From Extibacter muris (GTDB taxonomy: Bacteria > Bacillota > Clostridia > Lachnospirales > Lachnospiraceae): DNA of 64,000 bases. Of this stretch, positions 34,195 through 43,324 are shown in pieces; within the stretch, counting starts at the first letter, position 1; the number at the start of each line of letters is the position of its first letter. Location of the stretch: positions 248,001-312,000 of the forward strand of contig NZ_SMMX01000001.1 in the NCBI RefSeq assembly GCF_004345005.1, given 5' to 3'. The translations under genes and the position numbers were made by a program. The notes below the pieces were generated by a model that worked only from the letters and a program-made list of their open reading frames with translations, was not told where the DNA came from and did not search any database.

Positions 34195-35601
34195 TTGGTT
34201 CACCAGTATAAAAACAATGGATATAATATAGTCCTTGATGTGAACAGCGGGGCAGTCCACGTGGTAGACGGGCTGTGCTACGATGTTATAGCGGAGCTTG
34301 AGGAAGCGCCGGAATCTCAGACGGCAGAGCACCTTAAGGCCCCGGAAACGCTGGAGCGGCTGAAGGAGAAGCTCGGCGGGACATACGATGCGAAGGACAT
34401 AGAAGAGGCGCTTGCGGACGTCGTAGAGCTGGCAGAGGCGGGAAGGCTGTTTACGCCGGATACGCATGAATGTCTGATTGAGGAAGTGAAGAAGAGGAAG
34501 ACGGTCGTCAAGGCGCTCTGCCTGCATATTGCACACGACTGCAACCTCGCCTGCAGATATTGCTTCGCGGAAGAAGGGGAATACCACGGAAGGCGCGCGC
34601 TTATGAGCTATGAAGTGGGCAGGAAGGCGCTGGACTTCCTCATAGCCAATTCCGGCAGCAGACGCAACTTGGAAGTGGATTTCTTTGGCGGCGAGCCGCT
34701 TATGAACTGGCAGGTCGTAAAAGACCTTGTAGCTTATGGACGGAGCCAGGAGAAGTTACATAACAAGCGCTTCCGCTTTACCGTGACGACGAACGGTGTA
34801 CTTTTAAATGACGAAATACAGGAATTTGTGAACAAAGAAATGGATAACGTCGTTCTCAGCCTTGACGGGCGCAAGGAAGTCAACGACGCGATGCGCCCGT
34901 TCAGAAACGGGAAAGGCAGTTACGACCTGATAGTACCGAAGCTCCAGAAACTGGCCAGGAGCAGGAACCAGGAAAAGTATTACATAAGAGGTACATTTAC
35001 AAGGAACAACCTGGATTTTGCGGAGGATATCCTGCATTTTGCGGATCTGGGCTTCCAACAGATGTCCATAGAGCCGGTCGTGGGGGAAGAGACGGATCCG
35101 TACGCGATCAGGGAAGAAGACATACCGGCGATCAAGCGGGAATACGACAGGCTGGCACAGATCATGATCGACCGTGAAAAGAAAGGAAAAGGTTTTCATT
35201 TCTTTCATTTTATGATAGACTTAGACGGTGGGCCGTGCGTGGCGAAACGCTTGTCAGGGTGCGGTTCCGGAACGGAATATCTGGCTGTCACCCCTTGGGG
35301 GGACTTCTATCCGTGCCATCAGTTCGTGGGTCAGGAAGCGTTCCTGATGGGGAACGTGGAGGAAGGGATCTTCAGGCCGGAGATTGCAGACGAGTTCAGA
35401 AGCTGCAACGTATATTCTAAAGAAAAGTGTAAGAACTGTTTTGCAAAATTTTACTGCAGCGGCGGCTGTATGGCTAATGCCTATAATTTCCACGGTACGA
35501 TCCACGATACGTATGAGATTGGATGTGAGATGCAGCGTAAACGTGTAGAGTGCGCGATTATGATGAAGGCGGCGCTGGCAGAGGAAGATTCGGAAGGATA
35601 A
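34195..35601 (+). CDS. scfB: SCIFF maturase, radical SAM/SPASM protein
   Basis: 468 residues from a TTG at 34195 (GGGGGAT eight bases upstream). The first 90 residues include a RiPP-recognition-like segment (QYKNNGYNIVLDVNSGAVHVVDGLCYDVI). The radical-SAM cluster motif is C116/C120/C123 in HDCNLACRYC, with FFGGEPLMNW as the SAM motif. The C-terminal SPASM domain holds the remaining Cys ligands (SGCGSGTEY, YPCHQF, CKNCFAKFYCSGGCMA). It forms thioether bonds in ScfA. It is co-directional with scfA and lies 17 bases before secDF. Confidence 0.96.
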   Translation: MVHQYKNNGYNIVLDVNSGAVHVVDGLCYDVIAELEEAPESQTAEHLKAPETLERLKEKLGGTYDAKDIEEALADVVELAEAGRLFTPDTHECLIEEVKKRKTVVKALCLHIAHDCNLACRYCFAEEGEYHGRRALMSYEVGRKALDFLIANSGSRRNLEVDFFGGEPLMNWQVVKDLVAYGRSQEKLHNKRFRFTVTTNGVLLNDEIQEFVNKEMDNVVLSLDGRKEVNDAMRPFRNGKGSYDLIVPKLQKLARSRNQEKYYIRGTFTRNNLDFAEDILHFADLGFQQMSIEPVVGEETDPYAIREEDIPAIKREYDRLAQIMIDREKKGKGFHFFHFMIDLDGGPCVAKRLSGCGSGTEYLAVTPWGDFYPCHQFVGQEAFLMGNVEEGIFRPEIADEFRSCNVYSKEKCKNCFAKFYCSGGCMANAYNFHGTIHDTYEIGCEMQRKRVECAIMMKAALAEEDSEG

Positions 35602-35618
35602 GAGAAAGGAAGTAGACC

Positions 35619-37781
35619 ATGAAGAAGAGTAAAGGCATACTTAGTCTTGTCGTGACGGCAGCGCTCATAGCATTGCTCGCATTCACGACAGCAGTAGGAT
35701 TCGGTAAAGGCAAGACCGGTTCTGCGGAAAACATTAAGCTCGGCCTTGATCTGGCGGGCGGTGTCAGCATCACCTACCAGGTAAAAGACAAGAATCCGTC
35801 AGAAGAAGAGATGCGGGATACGATCTACAAGCTTCAGAAGCGTGTGGAGCAGTACAGCACAGAGGCTAACGTATATCAGGAAGGCGATGACAGGATCAAC
35901 ATCGAGATTCCTGGAGTAAGCGATGCCAATACCATCCTGGATGAACTTGGTAAACCAGGTTCCCTGGAATTTCAGACGCAGGACGGTGAGACGGTCATTA
36001 CCGGTTCTGACGTGAAGACCGCTTCGGCCCGTGCCGGCGAAGACGATATGGGTAACAAGGAATACAGCGTGGAGCTTGACCTGAACGAAGAAGGGACGAA
36101 GAAATTTGCCGAAGCGACAGAGGCGAACGTGGGCAAGCCTATCTCCATCATCTATGACGGGGAGACGATCAGCAGCCCTACGGTGCAGACGGCAATCACC
36201 GGGGGACAGGCTTATATCACCGGCAATTTCAACTATGAAGAGGCGGAGAACCTTGCCTCCACCATCCGCATCGGCGGACTGAAGCTGGAGCTCACCGAGC
36301 TGCGTTCCAACGTAGTCGGCGCGCAGCTTGGAGAACAGGCGATCAGTACAAGCCTGAAAGCGGGGGCCATCGGCCTTGCTGTCATTTTTATCTTTATGAT
36401 ATGCGTATACCTGCTGCCGGGGCTCGCATCCAGCCTTGCCCTCATTATCTATACGGGGCTCGTGCTTGTGATCTTGAACGCATTCAATGTCACGCTGACG
36501 CTGCCTGGTATCGCAGGTATCATCCTCGGTATCGGCATGGCGGTTGACGCCAATGTCATCATATTTGCCCGTGTGCGGGAAGAGATGTCCAAGGGAAAGA
36601 GCGTGCGCAATTCCCTTAAGACAGGATTCCAGAAGGCCATGTCTGCCATAGTGGACGGCAATGTGACGACGCTTATCGCCGCGACGGTACTGTGGTTCAA
36701 GGGATCAGGTTCCGTCAAGGGCTTTGCCCAGACGCTGGCCATCGGCATCATCGTATCCATGTTCACGGCGCTTGTCATAACCCGGATGATCGTGTATGCA
36801 TTCTATGCGGTAGGGCTCAGGAAAGAGAAGCTGTATTACCGTCCGAGGAAGGAAAGGAAATCCATTGATTTCCTCAGCAGGAAGAAATGGTTCTTCGCCC
36901 TGTCGCTGGCTATCGTCATACTCGGCTTCGTATTCATGGGTATCAACGGTTCAAAAGGAAAGGGAGCATTTGCATACAGCCTGGAGTTTGAAGGCGGTAC
37001 GTCGACAAATGTAACATTTAACAAAGATTATACGATTGAAGAGATAGATAAAGAAATCGTGCCTGTCGTGGAAGAAGTGACCGGGGATGCCAATGTCCAG
37101 ACGCAGAAGGTTGCAGACACGAACCAGGTTATCATTAAGACTAAGACGCTCAGCCTGGATGCGCGTGAGGCGCTGAACAAGGCGCTCGCCGACAACTTCA
37201 AGGTGGATGAGTCTCTGATTACCGCGGAGAATATCAGCTCTACCGTCAGTAAAGAGATGAGGCAGGATGCCATCATGGCGGTTATCATTGCCACGATATT
37301 TATGCTCATCTATATCTGGTTCAGATTCAAGGATATCCGTTTCGCAGCGAGCGCTGTCACCGCGCTTCTGCACGACGTGCTCGTGGTGCTGGCCTTCTAT
37401 GCCGTGGCGAGGATTTCGGTCGGTAATACATTTATCGCATGTATGCTTACGATCGTAGGATACTCGATCAATGCCACGATTGTTATATTTGACCGGATCC
37501 GCGAGGAACTGAGGCTTAAGACGAAGGCTACGGATCTTGCGGAAGTGGTGAACAAGAGCATCACGCATACGCTGACACGGAGCATCTATACTTCTCTGAC
37601 TACATTCGTCATGGTGGCCGTGCTGTTCGTGATGGGCGTAAGCTCCATCCGTGAATTTGCGCTGCCGCTCATGGTCGGCATCATATGCGGCGCTTATTCA
37701 TCCGTATGCATCACTGGCGCGCTCTGGTATGTCATGCGGACAAAGCTCGGGAAGAAAACGGCAGATACAAAGAAGAAATAA
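35619..37781 (+). CDS. secDF: Protein translocase subunit SecDF (fused)
   Basis: 720 residues with SecD and SecF in one chain. The N-terminal helix (ILSLVVTAALIALLAFTTAVGFG) is followed by LGLDLAGGVSITYQV, the first periplasmic domain, and six membrane helices including VDANVIIFARVREEM. SecF begins near residue 415 (SIDFLSRKKWFFALSLAIVILG) with LEFEGGTSTNVTF, and ends with helices carrying TIVGYSINATIVIFDRIREEL. It uses the proton or sodium gradient to pull proteins out of SecYEG. It follows scfB directly, a gene order conserved in Clostridia. Confidence 0.96.
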   Translation: MKKSKGILSLVVTAALIALLAFTTAVGFGKGKTGSAENIKLGLDLAGGVSITYQVKDKNPSEEEMRDTIYKLQKRVEQYSTEANVYQEGDDRINIEIPGVSDANTILDELGKPGSLEFQTQDGETVITGSDVKTASARAGEDDMGNKEYSVELDLNEEGTKKFAEATEANVGKPISIIYDGETISSPTVQTAITGGQAYITGNFNYEEAENLASTIRIGGLKLELTELRSNVVGAQLGEQAISTSLKAGAIGLAVIFIFMICVYLLPGLASSLALIIYTGLVLVILNAFNVTLTLPGIAGIILGIGMAVDANVIIFARVREEMSKGKSVRNSLKTGFQKAMSAIVDGNVTTLIAATVLWFKGSGSVKGFAQTLAIGIIVSMFTALVITRMIVYAFYAVGLRKEKLYYRPRKERKSIDFLSRKKWFFALSLAIVILGFVFMGINGSKGKGAFAYSLEFEGGTSTNVTFNKDYTIEEIDKEIVPVVEEVTGDANVQTQKVADTNQVIIKTKTLSLDAREALNKALADNFKVDESLITAENISSTVSKEMRQDAIMAVIIATIFMLIYIWFRFKDIRFAASAVTALLHDVLVVLAFYAVARISVGNTFIACMLTIVGYSINATIVIFDRIREELRLKTKATDLAEVVNKSITHTLTRSIYTSLTTFVMVAVLFVMGVSSIREFALPLMVGIICGAYSSVCITGALWYVMRTKLGKKTADTKKK

Positions 37782-37852
37782 AAGAGCGGTACAGGATAGC
37801 AGCCATGGCCATATTTATATGGCTGTGGCTGTTTACAGTGGAGGAAAAGAAA

Positions 37853-39613
37853 ATGGAACAGTGGGTGCTGCTCAGAAAAGGAGCAGATTTTGAGGCCATC
37901 GGGAAAGAATTTGGAATCAGCCCGAGGCTGGCCTGCCTTATCAGGAACCGGGACGTGGTCGGCACGGAAGCCGTACGCCGTTATCTGAACGGGACGATTA
38001 CCGACCTGTATGACGGAATGCTCATGAAGGATATGGATAAGGCGGTAGAAATACTCCGGGAGAAGATAGACGGGGGCAGAAAGATACGTATTATCGGAGA
38101 TTATGATATAGACGGCGTGAATGCCACGTATATCCTGCTGAAGGGCCTGGATAAATCGGGTGCTGAGGTAGACAGTGATATCCCGGACCGTATCAAAGAT
38201 GGATACGGTCTGAACATTGAGCTGATCGAGAGGGCTTACAGAGATGGGATAGACACGATAGTGACGTGTGATAACGGCATCGCGGCCAGTGAGGAGATTG
38301 CCTATGGCAGGCGGCTCGGCATGACGGTGATCGTAACGGACCACCATGAAGTGCCATATGAAGAAGAGGGGGGCCAGAAGCATTATCTGCTCCCGCCCGC
38401 AGATGCGGTCGTGGATCCGAAGCGGCCGGGCTGCGGCTATCCGTTCAAAGGGCTGTGCGGGGCGGCCATCGCCTACAAGCTCATAGAGGCACTGTATGAG
38501 GCGATAGGAAATGAAGCGGACGACCTGGATGATTTTCTGGAAAATGTGGCTGTCGCCACGGTCGGGGATGTGATGGAGCTGGAGGATGAAAATCGGATTC
38601 TAGTCAGGGAAGGGCTGGAACGGCTCAGAAGAACCGTCAATCCTGGCCTCAGCTCCCTGATCGACTGTACCGGCGTAGACAGAAGGAAGCTGAATACGTA
38701 CCATATCGGCTTCGTCCTCGGGCCATGCCTGAATGCGGGAGGGCGGCTGGATACGGCGAAGCGAGCCCTTGACCTGCTCTGCGCTCAGAACAAGAAGGAA
38801 GCGGATATCCTGGCGGGGGACCTGAAGGCGCTGAACGACAGCCGCAAGGAGATGACCGCGGCCGCGGTGGACCAGGCCGTACAGATGATAGAGACGACAT
38901 CCCTCGGCGGGGACCGGGTGCTGGCCGTATATCTGCCGGACTGCCATGAAAGCCTTGCGGGGATCGTGGCCGGGCGGCTGCGGGAACGCTACTGCCGTCC
39001 TGCCTATGTCATGACGGATGCGGAGGATGGAGTTAAAGGTTCCGGGCGCTCCATAGAAGCCTACCATATGTATGAAGAGCTTGCCGCATGCAGAGAAGTG
39101 CTCACAAAGTACGGGGGACATAAGCTGGCTGCTGGGTTTTCACTGAGGAAAGAGGATGTAGAGCGGTTCCGTAGGATGCTGAATGAAAACTGCACGCTGG
39201 ACGAAAGTGATATGAGGGAGAAGGTGGTTATCGATATGGAGCTGCCGTTTTCCTGCGTCACAGAGGATATTGTCAGAGAACTTAGATATCTGGAGCCGTT
39301 TGGAAAGGGGAATACCAAGCCTGTATTTGCAGCCAGGAAGGTTGAACTGCTTGGCGGACAGATATTCGGGAAGCATAAAAATGTGCTGAAGATGCGCCTG
39401 AGGGACAGCCGGGGCAGTGAGGCTGAAGCAGTGTATTTCGGCGACATCAGCCGGCTGTGTGCCTATCTGGAGGAGCATTACGGCAAAGCTGCGCTGAACC
39501 GGTTCCTGATCCGTCAGCCGAGCGGGATGACACTGTCCGTTACCTATTATCCGGAAGTGAACGAGTATATGGGAAACCGCACAATGCAGATTGTTATCAC
39601 GCATTACCAGTAA
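37853..39613 (+). CDS. recJ: Single-stranded-DNA-specific exonuclease RecJ
   Basis: 586 residues from the ATG at 37853 (AGTGGAGG eight bases upstream; the frame is open further upstream but runs into secDF). The DHH phosphoesterase motifs are IRIIGDYDIDGVNATYIL, VTCDNGIAA and VTDHHEVP (about residues 160-168). DHHA1 is marked by GFVLGPCLNAGGRLDTAKRAL and GSGRSIEAYHMYEEL, with an OB-like C-terminus (LRYLEPFGKGNTKPVFAAR). It degrades ssDNA 5' to 3' in recombination and repair. Confidence 0.95.
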   Translation: MEQWVLLRKGADFEAIGKEFGISPRLACLIRNRDVVGTEAVRRYLNGTITDLYDGMLMKDMDKAVEILREKIDGGRKIRIIGDYDIDGVNATYILLKGLDKSGAEVDSDIPDRIKDGYGLNIELIERAYRDGIDTIVTCDNGIAASEEIAYGRRLGMTVIVTDHHEVPYEEEGGQKHYLLPPADAVVDPKRPGCGYPFKGLCGAAIAYKLIEALYEAIGNEADDLDDFLENVAVATVGDVMELEDENRILVREGLERLRRTVNPGLSSLIDCTGVDRRKLNTYHIGFVLGPCLNAGGRLDTAKRALDLLCAQNKKEADILAGDLKALNDSRKEMTAAAVDQAVQMIETTSLGGDRVLAVYLPDCHESLAGIVAGRLRERYCRPAYVMTDAEDGVKGSGRSIEAYHMYEELAACREVLTKYGGHKLAAGFSLRKEDVERFRRMLNENCTLDESDMREKVVIDMELPFSCVTEDIVRELRYLEPFGKGNTKPVFAARKVELLGGQIFGKHKNVLKMRLRDSRGSEAEAVYFGDISRLCAYLEEHYGKAALNRFLIRQPSGMTLSVTYYPEVNEYMGNRTMQIVITHYQ

Positions 39614-39637
39614 GCTGTCTAAAGTGTATAGAATTGT

Positions 39638-39666
39638 TTGAAAATAACATAAACTAATGTTATACT
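39638..39666 (+). promoter_or_regulatory. SigA-type promoter for apt-relA
   Basis: TTGAAA (39638-39643), 17 bases, TATACT (39661-39666), 36 bases before the apt ATG. Confidence 0.75.
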
Positions 39667-39702
39667 GTTTTTGTATTTATATGAGAGAATGGAGAGGGTG
39701 TC

Positions 39703-40227
39703 ATGAAACCAATAGAAGAATATGTAAGAAGCATACCGGATTTTCCGGAGCAGGGAATCATCTTCAGAGATGTCACCAGCGTGCTCCAGGATGCGGACGG
39801 CCTGCATCTCGCGGTGGATCTGATGCAGGGGAAGCTGGACGGGGTGGAGTTTGACGTAATCGTGGGGCCTGAGTCCAGAGGATTTATCTTCGGCGTCCCT
39901 ATTGCATATAATCTGCATAAACCGTTCATACCTATCAGGAAGAAGGGCAAGCTGCCATGTGAGACGGTCTCTATCCGTTACGATCTGGAATATGGGACTG
40001 CGGAGCTTGAGGTGCACCGAGATGCAATCAAGGAAGGGCAGAAGGTCGTCATCATCGACGATCTCATTGCCACGGGGGGAACGAACGAGGCGATGATTAA
40101 GCTCGTGGAAGGTCTGGGCGGTGAAGTAGTGAAGACGGTATTTCTTATGGAACTATCCGGTCTGGAAGGAAGAAAACGGCTGAAGGGTTATGATGTGGAA
40201 TCCGTGATAGCTTATCCGGGCAAATAG
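39703..40227 (+). CDS. apt: Adenine phosphoribosyltransferase
   Basis: 174 residues, normal length. It shows IPDFPEQGIIFRDVTSVL near the N-terminus, GPESRGFIFGVPIAYNL, and the PRPP loop VVIIDDLIATGGTNEAM. It makes AMP from adenine and PRPP in purine salvage. GGAGAGGGTGTC precedes the ATG. The apt-relA order links purine salvage with (p)ppGpp metabolism and is typical of Firmicutes. Confidence 0.97.
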   Translation: MKPIEEYVRSIPDFPEQGIIFRDVTSVLQDADGLHLAVDLMQGKLDGVEFDVIVGPESRGFIFGVPIAYNLHKPFIPIRKKGKLPCETVSIRYDLEYGTAELEVHRDAIKEGQKVVIIDDLIATGGTNEAMIKLVEGLGGEVVKTVFLMELSGLEGRKRLKGYDVESVIAYPGK

Positions 40228-40263
40228 ACAGATATAAATTATGAAGAGGAAGGAGGCGTTAAT

Positions 40264-42606
40264 ATGTCAGAGAATACGATATATGAGTCTGAGAACCGGA
40301 TCGCGCCGGAATCAATCGCAGATGAAATCTCGAAAGGGCTAGAGATCGTGGACGGGCATGCCGTGAAGGCTCCCGGAGACTATGAGAACCCGGACCAGCT
40401 TTATGACATGTTAATTGCCCGTATCCGGAAGTACCATCCTTCGACGGATGTATCCATGATAGAGAAGGCGTATGAGACGGCCCAGAAGGCGCACGGTGAC
40501 CAGTGCCGCAAGTCCGGCGAACCGTACATTGTCCATCCGCTCTGGGTAGCCATCATACTGGCGAATCTGGAGATGGACAAGGAGACGATTGCTGCGGGGA
40601 TGCTCCATGATGTCGTGGAGGATACGTCTATATCGGAGGAAGAGATTAAAAAGGACTTCGGAGAGGAAGTTGCGCTTCTTGTGGACGGTGTTACCAAACT
40701 GGGACGGCTGTCCTATTCTTCTGACAAGCTGGAAGTGCAGGCGGAAAATCTGAGGAAGATGTTTCTGGCCATGGCGAAAGATATCCGCGTCATCATCATC
40801 AAGCTTGCGGACCGTCTGCATAATATGCGTACGCTGCAGTTCATGACGCCGGCAAAGCAGAAGGAAAAAGCCAAGGAGACGATGGATATCTATGCCCCCA
40901 TTGCTCAAAGGCTCGGTATCTCCAAGATCAAGACGGAGCTTGACGACCTGGCGCTTAAGTATTCTCAGCCGGAAGTATTCTTCGATCTGGTGAACCAGAT
41001 CAATTCCAGGAAGACGGAGCGGGAAGAATTTGTGCAGCAGATTGTGGATGAGGTATCCACGCATATGAAGAATGCCAACATCAAGGCGGATGTCAACGGA
41101 CGTGTCAAGCATTTCTTCAGCATATATAAGAAGATGGTGAACCAGGATAAGACGGTCGACCAGATATATGACCTGTTTGCCGTGCGGATCATCGTGGATT
41201 CGGTTAAGGACTGCTATGCCGCGCTTGGCGTGATCCATGAGATGTACACGCCGATACCGGGGCGGTTCAAAGATTATATAGCGATGCCGAAGCCGAACAT
41301 GTACCAGTCGCTCCACACCACGCTTATGAGCTCGGTGGGGCAGCCCTTCGAGATTCAGATTCGGACCGAGGAGATGCACAAGACTGCGGAATATGGTATC
41401 GCGGCCCACTGGAAATACAAAGAGTCCAGCGACGGCAAAAAGAGCGTGCAGGCGCAGGAGGAAGAGAAGCTGAGCTGGCTCAGGCAGATTCTCGAATGGC
41501 AGAGGGATATGTCCGACAACCGGGAATTCTTAAATCTGCTCAAAGGCGATTTGGACCTCTTTGCCGAGGATGTGTACTGCTTTACGCCCCAGGGGGATGT
41601 AAAGAATCTCCCGAACGGCTCCACGCCGATAGATTTCGCGTATGCAATCCACAGCGCGGTCGGCAACAAGATGGTTGGAGCACGCGTCAACGGGAAGCTC
41701 GTCAATATAGATTATAAGATACAGAACGGGGACAGGATAGAGATCCTGACATCCCAGAATTCGAGAGGGCCGAGCCGTGACTGGCTTGGCATCGTCAAGA
41801 GCACGCAGGCGAAGAATAAGATCAACCAGTGGTTCAAGAAGGAATTCAAGGAGAGCAATATCGTCAAGGGCAAGGAGATGATCGCCTCCTACTGTAAGGC
41901 GAAGGCGATTACCCAGAGCGACATCATGAATTCCAGATATATGGAGATCGTGCAGAAGAAATACGGCTTCAAGGACTGGGAATCTGTGCTCGCGGCCATC
42001 GGACACGGAGGGCTGAAAGAAGGCCAGGTCGTGAACAGGCTCGTGGAGGAATACAGCAAGGAACACAAGCAGGAGATGACCGATGAGGTTGTCCTGGAGC
42101 GGGTGGCGGAAGCGTCTAAGAACAAGGTGCATATCGCCAAATCGAAGAGCGGAATCGTCGTCAAAGGCATCGACGATATGGCAGTCCGTTTCTCCAGGTG
42201 CTGCAATCCGGTGCCGGGAGACGAGATCGTCGGTTTCGTGACCCGCGGACGAGGTCTTTCCATCCACAGGACGGACTGTGTCAATATGATACATCTGACC
42301 GAAGGGGAGCGGGCACGGCTCATTGATGCAGAGTGGGAAAGCGAAGTGGCGGAGCAGAACGGCGGACAGTACCTTGCGGAGATCAAGATGTATGCCCATG
42401 ACCGGCAGGGGCTGCTCATGGAGATGTCCAAGATATTTACCGAGGCGACGGTGGATGTGAAGTCCATGAACGTGCGTACGAGCAAGCAGGGGACGGCTAC
42501 GATTGAAGCAGGATTTATCGTACACGGCAGGGAAGAGCTGGATACGATGGTAAAGAAGCTGCGCCAGCTCGAAGGAATCATAGATATAGAGCGGACGACA
42601 GGCTAA
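40264..42606 (+). CDS. relA: Bifunctional (p)ppGpp synthetase/hydrolase RelA/SpoT
   Basis: 780 residues. The HD hydrolase domain has HPLWVAIIL and the HDVVEDT metal motif near residue 115, so hydrolysis is predicted. The synthetase domain follows (about 250-360: VKHFFSIYKKMVNQ, YDLFAVRIIV, PKPNMYQSLHTTLM). Then come TGS (VYCFTPQGDVKNLPNGSTPIDFAYAIHSAVG), the helical and zinc-finger part (VRFSRCCNPVPGDEIVGFVTRGRGLSIHRTDC) and a C-terminal ACT domain. It is the stringent-response alarmone enzyme. GGAAGGAGG precedes the ATG. Confidence 0.97.
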   Translation: MSENTIYESENRIAPESIADEISKGLEIVDGHAVKAPGDYENPDQLYDMLIARIRKYHPSTDVSMIEKAYETAQKAHGDQCRKSGEPYIVHPLWVAIILANLEMDKETIAAGMLHDVVEDTSISEEEIKKDFGEEVALLVDGVTKLGRLSYSSDKLEVQAENLRKMFLAMAKDIRVIIIKLADRLHNMRTLQFMTPAKQKEKAKETMDIYAPIAQRLGISKIKTELDDLALKYSQPEVFFDLVNQINSRKTEREEFVQQIVDEVSTHMKNANIKADVNGRVKHFFSIYKKMVNQDKTVDQIYDLFAVRIIVDSVKDCYAALGVIHEMYTPIPGRFKDYIAMPKPNMYQSLHTTLMSSVGQPFEIQIRTEEMHKTAEYGIAAHWKYKESSDGKKSVQAQEEEKLSWLRQILEWQRDMSDNREFLNLLKGDLDLFAEDVYCFTPQGDVKNLPNGSTPIDFAYAIHSAVGNKMVGARVNGKLVNIDYKIQNGDRIEILTSQNSRGPSRDWLGIVKSTQAKNKINQWFKKEFKESNIVKGKEMIASYCKAKAITQSDIMNSRYMEIVQKKYGFKDWESVLAAIGHGGLKEGQVVNRLVEEYSKEHKQEMTDEVVLERVAEASKNKVHIAKSKSGIVVKGIDDMAVRFSRCCNPVPGDEIVGFVTRGRGLSIHRTDCVNMIHLTEGERARLIDAEWESEVAEQNGGQYLAEIKMYAHDRQGLLMEMSKIFTEATVDVKSMNVRTSKQGTATIEAGFIVHGREELDTMVKKLRQLEGIIDIERTTG

Positions 42607-42621
42607 ATGAAAGAGGATTAC

Positions 42622-43242
42622 ATGAAAGTAGAAAAATTTGTTACAGGAATTATCAGCACCAACTGTTATCTGGCCATCAATGAAGAGACGAGACAGGCTG
42701 TCGTGATAGACCCGGCAGCCTGCCCGTCTTATCTGATGGGGCATATAAAAAGCGAGGGGCTCCAGATAGAGGCCATCCTCCTGACGCACGGACATTTTGA
42801 CCATATAATGGGACTGGACGGCTTTCTTCAGGAATTCCATGTCCCGGTGTACGTGCATAAAGATGACGAACAGCTTATGACAGATCCGGGACTGAACCAG
42901 TCCGGAGTCTACACATCAGGCTATACGTTTGGCATGGGCACATATATTCAAGACGGGCAGGCGATTCAAGCGGCGGGCTTCGAGTTCAAAGCGCTGCACA
43001 CGCCTGGCCATACGCCTGGAGGCGTGTGCTACTACGCAGAGGCTGAGAAGATACTCTTCAGCGGAGACACGCTGTTCCAGAGCTCTGTCGGCAGGACAGA
43101 TTTTCCGCTTGGCAGCATGTCGGATCTGGTTAGAGGAATCAAAGAAAAGCTGATGGTACTGCCGGATGAAGTGCTCGTATACCCGGGGCATATGGGCGAG
43201 ACGACCATCGGCTACGAGAAAAGTCACAATCCATTTCTATAA
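42622..43242 (+). CDS. Metallo-beta-lactamase fold hydrolase, glyoxalase II-like
   Basis: 206 residues from the ATG at 42622 (AAGAGGA just upstream; the ATG at 42607 sits on the relA stop). The metal-binding motifs are LLTHGHFDHIMG (HxHxDH), HTPGHTPGG, FSGDTLFQSSVGRTDFPLG and YPGHMGETTIG. This is the short GloB-like family that accompanies relA in Clostridia; the substrate (thioester or other) is unknown. Cytoplasmic, with no signal peptide. Confidence 0.92.
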   Translation: MKVEKFVTGIISTNCYLAINEETRQAVVIDPAACPSYLMGHIKSEGLQIEAILLTHGHFDHIMGLDGFLQEFHVPVYVHKDDEQLMTDPGLNQSGVYTSGYTFGMGTYIQDGQAIQAAGFEFKALHTPGHTPGGVCYYAEAEKILFSGDTLFQSSVGRTDFPLGSMSDLVRGIKEKLMVLPDEVLVYPGHMGETTIGYEKSHNPFL

Positions 43243-43245
43243 AAA

Positions 43246-43279
43246 GGGGACGTAACACTTTTCAAAAGGGTTACGTCCC
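43246..43279. repeat. Palindromic repeat, GGGACGTAAC family
   Basis: GGGACGTAAC (43247-43256) pairs with GTTACGTCCC (43270-43279); the interior AACACTTTTCAAAAGGGTT can extend it. It sits between the MBL gene and hemZ and has no T-run on the + strand. Confidence 0.8.
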
Positions 43280-43324
43280 AAATTACATTTTGCCCTGTAC
43301 CCAAATGAGAGTGTGAGGTTTGCT

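Noticed and set aside
37685-37852. Longer RecJ start overlapping secDF
   Set aside because: It overlaps nearly 100 bases of secDF; a proper ribosome site precedes 37853.
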